DNA of 64,000 nt from Poecilobothrus nobilitatus. Lineage: Eukaryota > Arthropoda > Insecta > Diptera > Dolichopodidae. Both the position numbers and the translations under genes were made by a program. The stretch is taken from positions 319,124,018 to 319,188,017 of the forward strand of contig OX352772.1 in the NCBI GenBank assembly GCA_947095535.1. The letters run 5' to 3'. Below are positions 47,028-57,229 of the stretch, in pieces. Below the pieces are notes generated by a model. It had not been told where the DNA came from. It saw nothing but the letters and a program-made list of their open reading frames with translations, and did not search any database. How positions within the stretch are numbered: position 1 is the first letter of the stretch; each line of letters begins with the position of its first letter.

Positions 47028-48107
47028 AAAAATAAAACTTTGCAACCAGATATTTGTAAAATGAAAAAAATATATAAGATCAAAAAACTCTTGAGTAGAT
47101 AATAATTTATAATTTTTTTCTTCAACAATATTTTAGTTCTTATTTACTTTATAAACAGTAAAAAAATTATTTCTTAAAAACTAACAAAAAAACAAAAATA
47201 AAAACAAAATATGATAATGTGGTCTTTTTTCAGCTGGACAAAACATTTGCAACTGTAATTTTATATTATTTTTATGATATATTAATTGTTATTTTTTTAA
47301 TTTTTTTCTAATCTGAGATAAATGAAATGTTCAAATCTGATAATAATAATAATAGAAATATTAATTGATTTTTAACTTCTGCATTGTTACTTTTATAAGA
47401 AACAAAAATTATTTAAATAGTAAAAATTATATATTATTTTTGAAAAAAAAATTCATTAAATAGTAAAAAAAAATGGCAAAAGATAAATTTGGAAATGAAT
47501 TAAGGAAAAAAATAATTAACAATTTTAAAAAAGGAATGTCGCAGAAGGAAATTAGTGGAAAACTGGACATACACAAATCTTCAATTTCAAGAATTATTCG
47601 GAAATTTCAAAGCACAAGAAATGTTGAAATTGAACATAGAGGTGGAAGGCCAAAAAACACTTCACCTGTTTAGAGGACAGACTTATAGTGGGAAGAGTAA
47701 AAATAAATCCATTCATTTCTCCACGACATATTTTGGAAGATCTAGAACTTCCAGTATGTGTCCGAACTATCCGCAGACAAATTAATGATGCCGGATTGTT
47801 TGCACGAAGGCCCTCAAAAAACCCATTATCTCGGTTGCTAACCGAACAAAACGTTTAGTTTTTGCGCGAAAATATGTAACTTTGGACGCAAATAAATGGA
47901 AAAAAATATTGTTTAGTAACGAGTCCAAGTTTGATTTGTTTGGATCGATGGCATTAATTACGTTAATTGACCAAAAAATCAAAGATTCAATCCGAAATAT
48001 TAGTATGTTGAAGAAAAAAATTATAAATTATTATCTACTCAAGAGTTTTTTAATCTTATATATTTTTTTCATTTTACAAATATCTGGTTGCAAATGTTTT
48101 GTCTAAT
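47028..48107. mobile_element. Internally deleted Tc1-like transposon, IR/DR type
   Basis: The left end (47037-47133: TTTGCAACCAGATATTTGTA onward) is a ~97-bp inverted copy of the right end (48001-48100), with only a few mismatches. About 200 bp inside the left end, GGACAAAACATTTGCAACTG (47235-47254) repeats the motif that closes the right end (its reverse complement GTTGCAAATGTTTTGTC is at 48088-48104). Long inverted repeats of about 220 bp with a repeated transposase-binding motif at each edge are the IR/DR layout of several Tc1-like groups. The right inner repeat and the last half of the transposase are missing: a deletion joins the coding region straight to the right end near 48001. Confidence 0.8.
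47473..48003 (+). pseudogene. Tc1-like transposase, N-terminal half, broken
   Basis: From the ATG at 47473 the first 66 codons read as a paired helix-turn-helix domain (KKGMSQKEISGKLDIHKSSI) ending RGGRPKNTSP. A stop at 47671 and frameshifts follow. The continuation reads INPFISPRHILEDLELPVCV, RTIRRQINDAGLFARRPSK, then RTKRLVFARKY and WKKILFSNESKFDLFGS, then DGINYV and RFNPKY in a third frame. Tc1 transposases have the first catalytic Asp in FSDES; here the codon is AAC (Asn), so that residue is lost as well. The other two catalytic residues lay in the deleted part. The element could only move if supplied with transposase from elsewhere. Confidence 0.85.
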
Positions 48108-48109
48108 AT

Positions 48110-49040
48110 TGTGTATGTATATGTATGTATATACCCAATATTGTGTTTTTAATTAAGTCAGAGATGAAAGTATGTAACCTTTTTCAATTGTATATATTCG
48201 AAAATAAAAATTTTAACGGTAGAATGTAAATTAAAGAATTAATTTTAAATATTCCTTTTTACCCTTTTTATCCAATTTCTCTTTTAAATCGCCAACTGTT
48301 TTGGTGTCGAACTTCACTTTTAATTCATTTGTAACACCTACAACCTCCTTTATTATAACAAGCAAAAAATTATTTGTATTAAATAGATCTATTCCCTTTT
48401 TAATTAAATGTATTGTAGTAAGTATTCAAATAACAAAAATAATAATGACAACAGCATCAATAATAAAAATCTATTTAAAGCATCTTAAGTTGATTTAATA
48501 AAACTAATAAAAAAAAAAACAAATAAATAAATAAATAATATTTATTGTTCTAATTTATTCGAATAATATATTTTTGTTGTCTTTTTTAAAACTATTAAAA
48601 TATTAATATAATATTTGTAATTGGTACCTTATTGTACAGTATAATAAATTTTAAAGAACAGGGTGTTATAAAATTTGTATACAAAATTTAGAAATGCTAA
48701 ATTTGAATTGATTTTTGCTTTTAAGATAATAATAATATTTTTTTAATTATTATGTAGGATAAGTGAGTGAGGATGAGCTATATCTAAAATCTGAACAAAT
48801 TTCAAACGAAAACTAATTCCACAAAAATAAATATTTATTAACAGACTTCGAGATACATACATAAGTATAAGTAAAAAAAAAAACAAATTAAATATGTTTC
48901 AACATACTTTTGGTTGATTAAAATTATTTAAATTATTTTGGATATCTTTTGAATATTTTTTATCATTCATTCGCTGTTGACACCCAAAAAAAATGTCTAC
49001 CTGCTTGTACTTCATATATTATAAAACCTAGGTAGATAGG
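48110..49040. other. AT-rich DNA, no gene seen
   Basis: TATGTATG repeats occur at 48111-48130. An ACAGGGTGT motif at 48659-48667 resembles a DNA transposon end but no partner was found. A 65-codon open frame at 48301-48498 is Ile/Thr/Lys-rich and unrecognised. Confidence 0.55.
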
Positions 49041-49049
49041 TAGGTAAGG

Positions 49050-49475
49050 ACTGCAGATGCACATTTAGGCTAGTTTGGGCTCCTTTGTGATATTCTCGCT
49101 CAGTGTTTCTCGTAATTAAATTATTGGGAGCTTCTTACAAAGCGATGTAAGGTTGTTTAATAAAAGGTTGTTTAATAAAAAGGTTGAATGAAAGGTTAAT
49201 CGAAAAGGTTGTTTAATAAAAGTTTTCCCAGAAACTTTCTTTTTTTTTAGAGCAACAGCCGCGCATTCCCACTTCAGTTGAATAATTTATTCATCTTTAT
49301 TTTTTCAACTTCTGAAAAAATCATATGAGGGAAGTCCGAGTCTTTTAACATGTCTGCCGATCGGATAATAACCTGCTAAAACCCCTATTACATTACTGAT
49401 ATTGCGGCGGTTAAGGGATAAGAGTTAAGTCGACCGTTTCAGATCTAATAGGACATGTTTGTTTGGTCGTAGTGC
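49050..49475 (-). pseudogene. RNase H-type non-LTR element, C-terminal remnant
   Basis: On the minus strand, 49472-49249 stays in one frame and reads LRPNKHVLLDLKRST, LLSLNRRNISNVIGVLAGYY, PIGRHVKRLGLPSYDFFRS and KWECAAVAL, with three in-frame stops. This is the C-terminal part of an RNase H-bearing non-LTR protein, closely related to the remnant at 61120. Below it a 3' untranslated part (CAAACTAGCCTAAATGTGCA) also matches the 61120 copy. Between them, AGGTTGTTTAATAAA repeats (49150-49220) form a small tandem array found only in this copy. Confidence 0.75.
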
Positions 49476-49509
49476 TAGTGATAATAGAAAATCATCTGGG
49501 ATTTGTGAG

Positions 49510-51020
49510 CGTATTAGCTTTTTGACCTAAATATCATTATTATATGTTTAATTTTTATTATAACTTATTATAATTATTATTGTTTTTTTTTTTACTTTTT
49601 TTTTAATTCAATCATTTTTTTATACTTTTATTACTTATTTAATGTTTTTTTTATGTTATTATTCATAGAAATTGCCACAAATTTTATTTTCTCATAGTTG
49701 ACAATGAGTTGACAATAATTAGTGAGACAATGAGTTTTTAACAAAATTTGTCAAACATTTTTAATTCTATTATAATCTTTTTTGTTATGAAAAACTGCAA
49801 TCTGCAATCATTATATTGCAAACACTATACATAAAGTAACCTTTAGGGTGTACTTTTTAACATGAAACTTAATTAAGTTAACCTTTAAAAAAAAGTGAAA
49901 TTGTTGTTGTTTTTTTTTTTTTTTCTATTGCTGATATGTGAAAAAGTAAGTCATGAACATTTAAAACCATATTTTTCATTATATTCTTTGCTGTTTTTGT
50001 TTTGTTTTATTTTTGTTGAAAATTCTCGGAATCTGTTAAATAATAGGATTATAATTAAAACAAAAAAAAAAAACAAAAACTTTTCTACATTTACTTTATT
50101 ATATGATTCATTTAATATTCAATATTTTTTCATTTTAAATAGAAAACGTTAGAAACTGTGAGATATTAAATCACTTTGAAAAATTGGCGAAAATGTTAAA
50201 AAAGTTTTTGAAAAAAAAAAAGAAAAGTTAAATCAATTTTTAAATCAATTTTATAAGGTTTCTGTAATTGAACCCGTAATGTAATGTAACACTAAAAGGA
50301 AATTTCATTTTTTTTTTAATAATATTATTATAGTTATTAAAAGTTCATTACAATAGATTTTAATTTGAACTTGAATTAAAATTATTTGTTCTATATAATA
50401 TGGTTATTATAGAAATTAATATTGTTCACTATGTAATTTTGGTGGTTTAAGGAAGTTTTAATTTTTTTAAAATACCTCTAATTAAAAAAAGTTTTTTCGA
50501 TTTACCCATATAAAAGTGAACCAGAATATTTTTTATTCAACGATATTTTAAAGTATGTTTAGAATTAAAGGATTTTATAAATTTTTCTTTTATCTTTTTT
50601 CTAAAGTTTATACATACTTTCCTATCTGAAAATTTTTCACTTACTGTTCATTTAAAATGTCTAGATAAAAATGTTTACAAATTTTGCCAGAATTGCGCGC
50701 CAAAAATTAAAAATTCATTTTCATTTAAAAAAAAAATCGTTCGGAAGAACTAATGTGTTAACTTAAATTAAAAATTAATTTTTGTAGATTTAACAGATAC
50801 TATCTAAAAGGTAAATTGTATTGTAATTTAATTCAAAAACTCGGTTTTTTTTTAATTTTCCTTTTTCGACAAAAGTGAAATTTGACATTTTGTTCCAAGT
50901 GTCATTTGATTGTCAATAACCATAAAGAAATTAAAACTAAATTTGAAATTGTTTTAATTGTTCCACGTTTAAAATTGTTTAAAAAAAATAAAAATATTGT
51001 ATTTTTAGTTTTTAAAAAGA
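49510..51020. other. AT-rich stretch without recognisable gene
   Basis: Homopolymers (49581-49604, 49911-49924) and short open frames only. No tRNA-like or terminal-repeat structure was recognised. Confidence 0.6.
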
Positions 51021-51677
51021 TTAAAAAAACGAGGAAGAGTGCAGTAGAGTAGACTGTGTCAACTCTGGGATACCCGTATGAACGTAATATATCCTGTTTC
51101 TATAAAACTTGATCATCTTTTAAAAACATTCAGAGTTTTAGTACCGAACTACAGAGATATATTTATGTAAATTGTGGAGTTGTATGATAGCTACCCGAAT
51201 CTATTGCGCCTAGCTTCATTAAGTTCCAAGAAATGCAAAAAGCCTTAACCGGCTGCTTTAGACCATTCAAATTTTACAAAAGTTTTTGCATGCAACTCGA
51301 CACTTTTTCACTAAATTTCAGATAGCTAGCTTCAATAGACACTGAGTTATTTTCATTTAAAAAGAGAAGTTGTATGGCAACTATCCGAACCTGTCATATC
51401 ATCACAACAAAATTTTACAGAAGTTGTTGCCATAAAACTCGATCATCATTTGCAAAATTTCAGATACCTAGATTGAATAGACACTGGGTTATTTCCATTT
51501 AAAGAAAGACGTTGTATGGCAGCTACTCGAACCAGGCGGCCGAAAATGCTGGAGTTAAATAGCAAAACTAACAATTTTGTAAAAGTGACGTAAAAAAAAT
51601 TTCAGCCTCCTAACTCCTTTATTTTTTGAGTTATCGTGCGGACGGACACTAAGTTATTTTCATTTAAAAAGAGATTT

Positions 51678-52197
51678 TGTATGGCAGCTACCCGAACCCG
51701 TCGCACCAGCATAACCAAATTTTGTAGAAGTTGTTGCCATAAAACTTGATCATCATTTGCAAGATTTCAGACGCCTAGCTTTATTAACTTCCAAGAGGTG
51801 CAAGAAGCCTGAACCGGCTGTTCTAGGCCAAACAAATTTTACAAAAGTTGTTGGCATATAACTCGACACTTCTTTACTAAATTTCAGATTCCTAGCTTCA
51901 ATAAACACTGAGTTATTCTCATTTAACCGTATAAGTTGTATGGCAGCTACCCGAACCCGCCGCACCACCACAACCAAATTTTACAAAAGTTGTTGCCATA
52001 AAACTTGATCATCATTTGCAAAATTTCAGACGCCTAGCTTCATTAGGTTCCAAGAGGTGCAAGAAGTCTGAACCGGCTGCTCTAGACCAACCAAATTTTA
52101 CAAAAGTTGTTGGCATGTAACTCGACACCTCTTTACTAAATTTCAGATTCCTAGCTTCAATAAACACTGAGTTATTCTCATTTAAACGGAGAAGTTG
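51678..52197. repeat. Two ~259-bp tandem units
   Basis: The units at 51678-51936 and 51937-52197 agree closely along their length. They carry TGCCATAAAACTTGATCATC, TTCAGACGCCTAGCTT, CCAAGAGGTGCAAGAAG, CTGAACCGGCTG and TTCAATAAACACTGAGTTAT in the same order. Shorter ~141-bp versions on either side lack the GGTGCAAGAAG...CGGCTG half. Confidence 0.85.
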
Positions 52198-52464
52198 TAT
52201 GGCAGCTACCCGAACCCGTTGCACCAGCACAACCAAATTTTACAGAAGTTGTTGCCATAAAACTTGATCATCATTTGCAAAATTTCAGAAATCTAGCTTA
52301 AATAGATACTGAGTTATTTCTATATAAAGATAGAAGTTGTATGGCAGCTACTCGAACCCGCCGACCGAAAATGTTGGATTTAAATAGCAAAACTAACAAT
52401 TTTGCAAAAGTGACGTAAAAAAAATTTCAGCCCCCTAGCTCCTTTATTTTTTGAGTTATCGTGC

Positions 52465-52504
52465 GGACGGACGGACGGACGGACGGACGGACGGACGGAC
52501 GGAC
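52465..52504. repeat. (GGAC)10 microsatellite
   Basis: Ten perfect tetranucleotide units follow GTTATCGTGC. The same leader at 51620-51635 is followed by only two units before the sequence moves on, so this array seems to have expanded from a two-unit seed. Confidence 0.95.
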
Positions 52505-52898
52505 GTACATGGCTTAATCGACTCAGAATTCGATTCTGAGCCGATCCATACCTTTGACACTATATCTAGCTCGACTCCTTTAAGGTGTCACAAACGTAAT
52601 GGCAAATTTATTATACCCTTGAACATAGTTCATACGGGTATAATTATGACTAAGGAGAGAGCAATTCTGTAAATTGCTAAAAATGATCCATTTTCATATT
52701 CTTTTTGTAAAAAGTATAACTAAAGTTATTTATATTTAAATCAAACCCATTTTTTAATTTTCTTATGTTTATTAATGTCAGAATAAACTTTCAAAATCAA
52801 CTTAATTTTCCACATATGTCAAAAAAAATCCGCTATAGTCATTTTTCATTGAGCTGTAATAGGATCTGTAAATGAAAAAAGGGCAGCTATTGTAAATA

Positions 52899-53055
52899 CA
52901 GAGCTGAAATCAGAAACGTCATTTGTGAATCAGTTGCCCGCGTGCAGTATAATTTTAAACGCAAACAACCTATAATAAATTAATGACTAATTCTGCACAT
53001 ATGCATGGTTGCTTTTGCATCCTTTTTGCAAATGACTTTTCCGATTTCAGCTCTG
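52899..53055. mobile_element. hAT-type MITE, 157 bp
   Basis: The left end begins CAGAGCTGAAATCAGAAACG and the reverse complement of the right end begins CAGAGCTGAAATCGGAAAAG. Both continue TCATTTG, so 25 of about 27 terminal bases agree. The flanks are TTGTAAAT and TTAGAAAT (6 of 8) if one more base pair is counted in the terminal repeat, a plausible decayed 8-bp target duplication. The CAGAG start is typical of hAT. The inside has no coding capacity and shares nothing obvious with the 104-bp MITE at 25580 apart from the CAGAGCTG start. Confidence 0.75.
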
Positions 53056-53059
53056 TTTA

Positions 53060-54150
53060 GAAATATATGTTAAGAGGTATTGTAAAAAAACGGGCATCTT
53101 TAGAAAAATTGTAATGGAAATTTTGTAATGGAATTGAAAAAAAAAATTAATAAGATGCATAGGTTTTAAAGTATTTTTAAAGTTCTAACCATAAATATAA
53201 AATGTATAGTATTTTAATTTTGTTACAACATGTGACTTACAAAACGAAACTAAATTAAACAGTTCCGGATGTGTAAATGACATAATCAAATAATTTCTTT
53301 TGTATATACAACTACATATTTTATTTATTTGGTTATCAATGTTGTATTATTTATATTTATTTTCAATAGTTATGATATTTATATTTATTTTCAATAGTTT
53401 TTGATTTTAGCTTTTAAAATCATTTAAATCAAATTCAAAATATCATAAAATTTATAATGAATATATTTTAGAAATTTGTGCATAATATAAGTTATATTTC
53501 CTTTTACTGACATTTTAATAAAAAAAAATTATTTAACATTCAGTGATAATCTTTATATAAAAGAGACTATAAGATTAATTTATTCGTTTCTAAATTTTTA
53601 AACAACAAAATTTATTTCATCTTTACATCTATAGATAATTGTATTCAATATAAATATAAAAATTTATTTAGTTTTTGAATAATTATTATTATCTAAACGA
53701 ACAGTCATGTGCAAAATAAAACAAGTATTTTTTCACACTTTGTTTTTCTGGCTTTCTACCTATAAAGAATACCAGAATCAAAGTCGCATCTATAAAATAA
53801 GTAAATACCATTTTAAAATCTAACTTCAAACTCACATTGATAAACATAGCACTTAGAAGTTTCTGTCTTGTATTTCGGAATAATAAAAAAATGGGTCAAA
53901 GTTAATGCAATTTAAAAATACATATCTATTTTTCGACAAATACAAATATTAATATTTATCAATTCTTTAACTATTTTTTATAAATGTATTATATTTGATA
54001 GTTTCACCCAATTAATTGTAAAAGAAATATTAAATAATAAATGTTTTAAAAATTTCTTTTAAGTAATTTATTGATAATTCTTGTTTTTATTTTCCCCCTA
54101 AAAGTATGCAATTATTGTAATAAATATGAATTTTAATTTTTAGTTTTCTT
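53060..54150. other. AT-rich DNA, no gene seen
   Basis: No open frame, tRNA-like or terminal-repeat signal was recognised. A TATTTATATTTATTTTCAATAGTT segment is tandemly duplicated around 53349-53400. Confidence 0.6.
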
Positions 54151-54155
54151 AAATA

Positions 54156-54275
54156 GGGGCTTCGGTAGCCTAGTGGGTAGGCGTGTGGCGTATTAACCGA
54201 AGAAGTGCGGGTTCGATCCCTGCACAGGTCGTAAGTGTTTTTTTCTCTACATACCACCTTACGACCAAATATAAT
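54156..54275 (+). mobile_element. tRNA-derived SINE, related head
   Basis: It starts GGGGCTTCGGTAGCCTAGTG, with a paired D-arm-like GCCTAGTGGGTAGGC and box B with a full T-arm (GCGGG-TTCGATC-CCTGC). The acceptor ends do not pair. After the head, GGTCGTAAG is answered by CTTACGACC at 54257-54266, a small hairpin in the body. The head resembles the SINEs at 35011 and 41157, but the body is different or strongly drifted, so this may be a sister family. Confidence 0.65.
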
Positions 54276-54279
54276 GTAA

Positions 54280-56490
54280 ATATATAGTATATAATATAAA
54301 CAAAATAAATAATTTTAGTATATAATTTAATAATAGTATAAAAACCTATAATGGTCTTAGTAGCCGATGGTTCAATAATATTGCATTACATTTATGTATG
54401 TAATATTAATATAAATAAATAAATTAAAACTTATAATTTGAGACTTTCGTAACCGGCTAATGTAGAACTTGGTGGAACAATCGATCTTATTACTGCATAA
54501 ATTTTTTGTTTGGTACGAAAATTACTATGACAAATATTTTAAAATTTAACAAGTAATTAAATAAAGGTATTTAGCCTACAATATATTTTTAGCACTAAAG
54601 CATTTTAAAAATTTTTTATACATATCTAGTAGAAATAGATTCTCGATCCGAAGAAATAAAAAGTCTCAAAGTTTTCCAAAGAAAAATAAAAGAAACAAAG
54701 AGAACTCCTCCACTGTCTAGTTCTAGATAGTTCAAATTCTAGATAGCATAATTCAATATATGGAATTTCGTTTATCACTGGGACATAATAATTGTGGAAC
54801 CACCCTCAACTTCAACCTCATGTGTTGCAAAGGTTAAGAAAAACATTAATATCTTCCTTCAACATATTCCTGTAATTCTGAAACCTATTTTTACTTTATA
54901 AAAGGATATTTACTTGTAAAAAAAAAAATTAAATACTACTGAACGTCTCTTAAAAAGTAATACATAAACTGATATTTCCCAGCAATATGTCTCTTTAATT
55001 TCCAATGTATAAAATTGAAGTTTCTGGAAACAAAATGAATTATAAATGTGCACTACATTTATTTGGTTCACACTTTATTTTTTTAAATTGAAATTACTAA
55101 TAGTTTGTTTTATGAGAATAAAATTGGTTTAAAGTTAAATCAGAAAGAGTTTTGTAAAACGAATAACCTAATATTATAACTATAGGTTAATCCCTATACA
55201 AAAAGAAAAAGAAAAAAATTTTGATATCATTTTTTTTTTGTCCAAAAAAAAAAAAACCCTGCTGCTTCATCTACTGGTATTTCTGGTTCGGCTTGAATAT
55301 AATTTTTTTTCTTTTTTTTTTGTACTTTAGAATGAAAAATTTTATATCTGTGCAAGATGTGTTCCTGAAAAGTTTATACATATTACTTGATCCTTTATAT
55401 ACATATATTATATATTTTGTAGGTATAATATTTTAAGTTTATTATTTTGTATATGTATTATATATACTTCATAACCATAATATTGTACATAAATTTTTAA
55501 AATGGTATATTTTTGTTTGAAGTTGATTTGGTCAATAGTATGCGGTAATAATTTGTTATTTTTTTATTTGTTGTACATGAAGTTTGACAAAGTCAAGTTA
55601 AAAAAGTCAAAAAAAAAAAAAAAAAATTCCTATACAAAATTCAAATTTTTTAAATTAAATAAAACTTATAGGGGTTCCTTTGGAAGTTGTTCTTTATTAT
55701 TTAAAGTACCGAATAAATAAAAATTTTCTATATACAACTGGTACACAAACAATTATATATTATGTATCTCTTATAAATAAAGTTTAAATATGAATATTAC
55801 AAATATTATATATTCTACAGGATATGTAAAACCATATCAGAACAAACAAAAAAAACAAAAAAAAACTTTTTATTAAATGCATGTATATACAATACACGAA
55901 AGAATTTCAAAGACAACAAAAAAAAAAATTTAAACTATGAGAAAAATTGAATGTACAAAAAAATTTTTAATTTAGAGACAAAGATACAAAATATGTATGT
56001 ATATATATACATGTTATATAGAATAATATAATAAACCAAAGTAAAAAGTTCGTTATAAAGCTGTCAAGATGTACAAATGTTACTATATTTATTTCAAATA
56101 TGAATAATTAAAATATTTATGGTTTATAAAAAAAAAAAAGACTTATTTGAATAGAATACACACTGTTGTTATTCAACTTCATATGATTTATGGAATATTT
56201 TTAACACTAATGTTATCAGCATCAGCTTTAATGATAAAAGATATCTATATGAGAATGTTTGTATATATATTTAAATGTATATACTCTATTAAAATGTAAA
56301 TTTTTTTTTTTTTTATTAAAATCAAAGATATTACAGAAATTAAATTATTAGGTTTCTTTCCAATATAGTTTTTATAAAGTTACATACCAATAGTTTTTCC
56401 CTTTTAAATAAAAGTTATTTTTAATTAAAATTAGTTTTAAGTAAATAACTGTACATATTTGAAGTTTCTATTTCTTTAGATATGTTGAAA
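54280..56490. other. AT-rich stretch without recognisable gene
   Basis: Homopolymers at 55231-55256, 55307-55321, 55609-55626 and 56305-56318. Open frames in the 55.2-55.7 kb stretch are Phe/Tyr/Lys-rich, 71-72 codons long, and match nothing known to me. Confidence 0.55.
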
Positions 56491-56499
56491 TTTCGGGAA

Positions 56500-57225
56500 G
56501 CCAAAATTTAAAAATTAAATTATGAAGTAATAATAAACAATTTCGGCAATCGACCATCGGCCCACAGATTATATTCACTTTGCCTTATTTTTGGTCAAGT
56601 GAAAAATAATTTTTGGGAAATTAAAACTAAAAATATAGTTCTAGATTCAAAATAAACAAAGGTTTTTAATTTTCTTGTTGATTAGAAATAAATGCCAGAT
56701 CCGATCATTACCGAAAAAAATTTAAATCATCTTAATGTCGGTGACGATGAATTTTTGGTTCGACGTCGAGTAAATAGATAAATGCAAATGTTTTAAATTT
56801 TTAGTCACGTATTTTTTCTAGATGGTCGAAATTGTGTTTATTACTTAGAGCTAAACTTAATTAAATGAATAGAAAAAATTTGAAAAATTGTCTTGATTTT
56901 AAAATTGTTCAGAAATAGAAAAAAATACGGAAGAACTTAATTTTTAGCCATTTAAAAAGAGCCATTTTTTCCAATTTTGATGGTCTGTAGATCCGTAATG
57001 TGTGATATTGTCAAAAAGATGTTGTAATTAATTTTTCATGAGAGCTATCCACGATTAAAATTTTATTGCTCTAGATTTAATTTCATTGCTCTAGCTAGGT
57101 CTAGAGTTTTGTAAATAGACAGATGGACGGATAGATGGATGAATGAAAAAAGTCAAAGTAGTAAGCAAATTTTTCGAATTTCAAAAATTTTTTGAAAAAA
57201 GTGCTGAAAAATTAATGACAGACCT
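56500..57225 (+). mobile_element. Old diverged mini-me-like copy
   Basis: The right half is clear: GGTCTGTAGATCCGTAATG, CATGAGAGCTATCCACGATT, TCTAGAGTTTTGTAAATAGA, a decayed array (CAGATGGACGGATAGATGG), and an end AAAAGTGCTGAAAAATT comparable to AAATGTGCTAAAA. The left half is harder to align and contains, at 56690-56780, a block related in inverted orientation to 22040-22150. A further patch at 57330-57470 has CATAACGGTAAATTGATG, perhaps another fragment of the family. Confidence 0.5.
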
Positions 57226-57229
57226 TCTA

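Larger units (their letters stand above)
51029..52643 (+). mobile_element. Second GGAC-array element, long copy
   Basis: It begins ACGAGGAAGAGTGCAGTAG, then ACTGTGTCAACTCTGGG and ATACCCGTATGAAC, and ends with TATACCCTTGAACATAGTTC-ATACGGGTATA. The last part is a hairpin, and its right arm is the exact reverse complement of the ATACCCGTATGAAC near the start. A terminal hairpin with a matching subterminal inverted repeat is the layout expected for Helentron-associated (DINE-like) non-autonomous elements. The inside is tandem: GTATGGCAGCTA-type landmarks at about 51186, 51371, 51512, 51678, 51937, 52198 and 52338, with two full units of ~259 bp and shorter ones. Before the end sits the GGAC array, then CGACTCAGAATTCGATTCTG and CTCGACTCCTTTAAGGTG. 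Open frames inside are repeat by-products. Confidence 0.8.

Noticed and set aside
46928..48106. Two hydrophobic open frames with the same peptide, one on each strand
   Set aside because: They are translations of the inverted terminal repeats of the Tc1-like element.
51753..52236. Two similar 74-codon minus-strand open frames in the 51029 element
   Set aside because: They are 259 bases apart and arise because the ~259-bp units lack stops in that frame. The repeat explains both, and the peptides match nothing.
10600..52510. GGAC/GTCC arrays as CRISPR-like repeats or regulatory arrays
   Set aside because: The units are 4-bp, contiguous and without spacers, and always sit at the same position inside dispersed elements.
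54156..54240. Possible tRNA gene
   Set aside because: The D and T arms pair and box B is good, but the acceptor ends do not pair, no normal anticodon arm forms, and the head resembles repeated SINEs elsewhere in the window.
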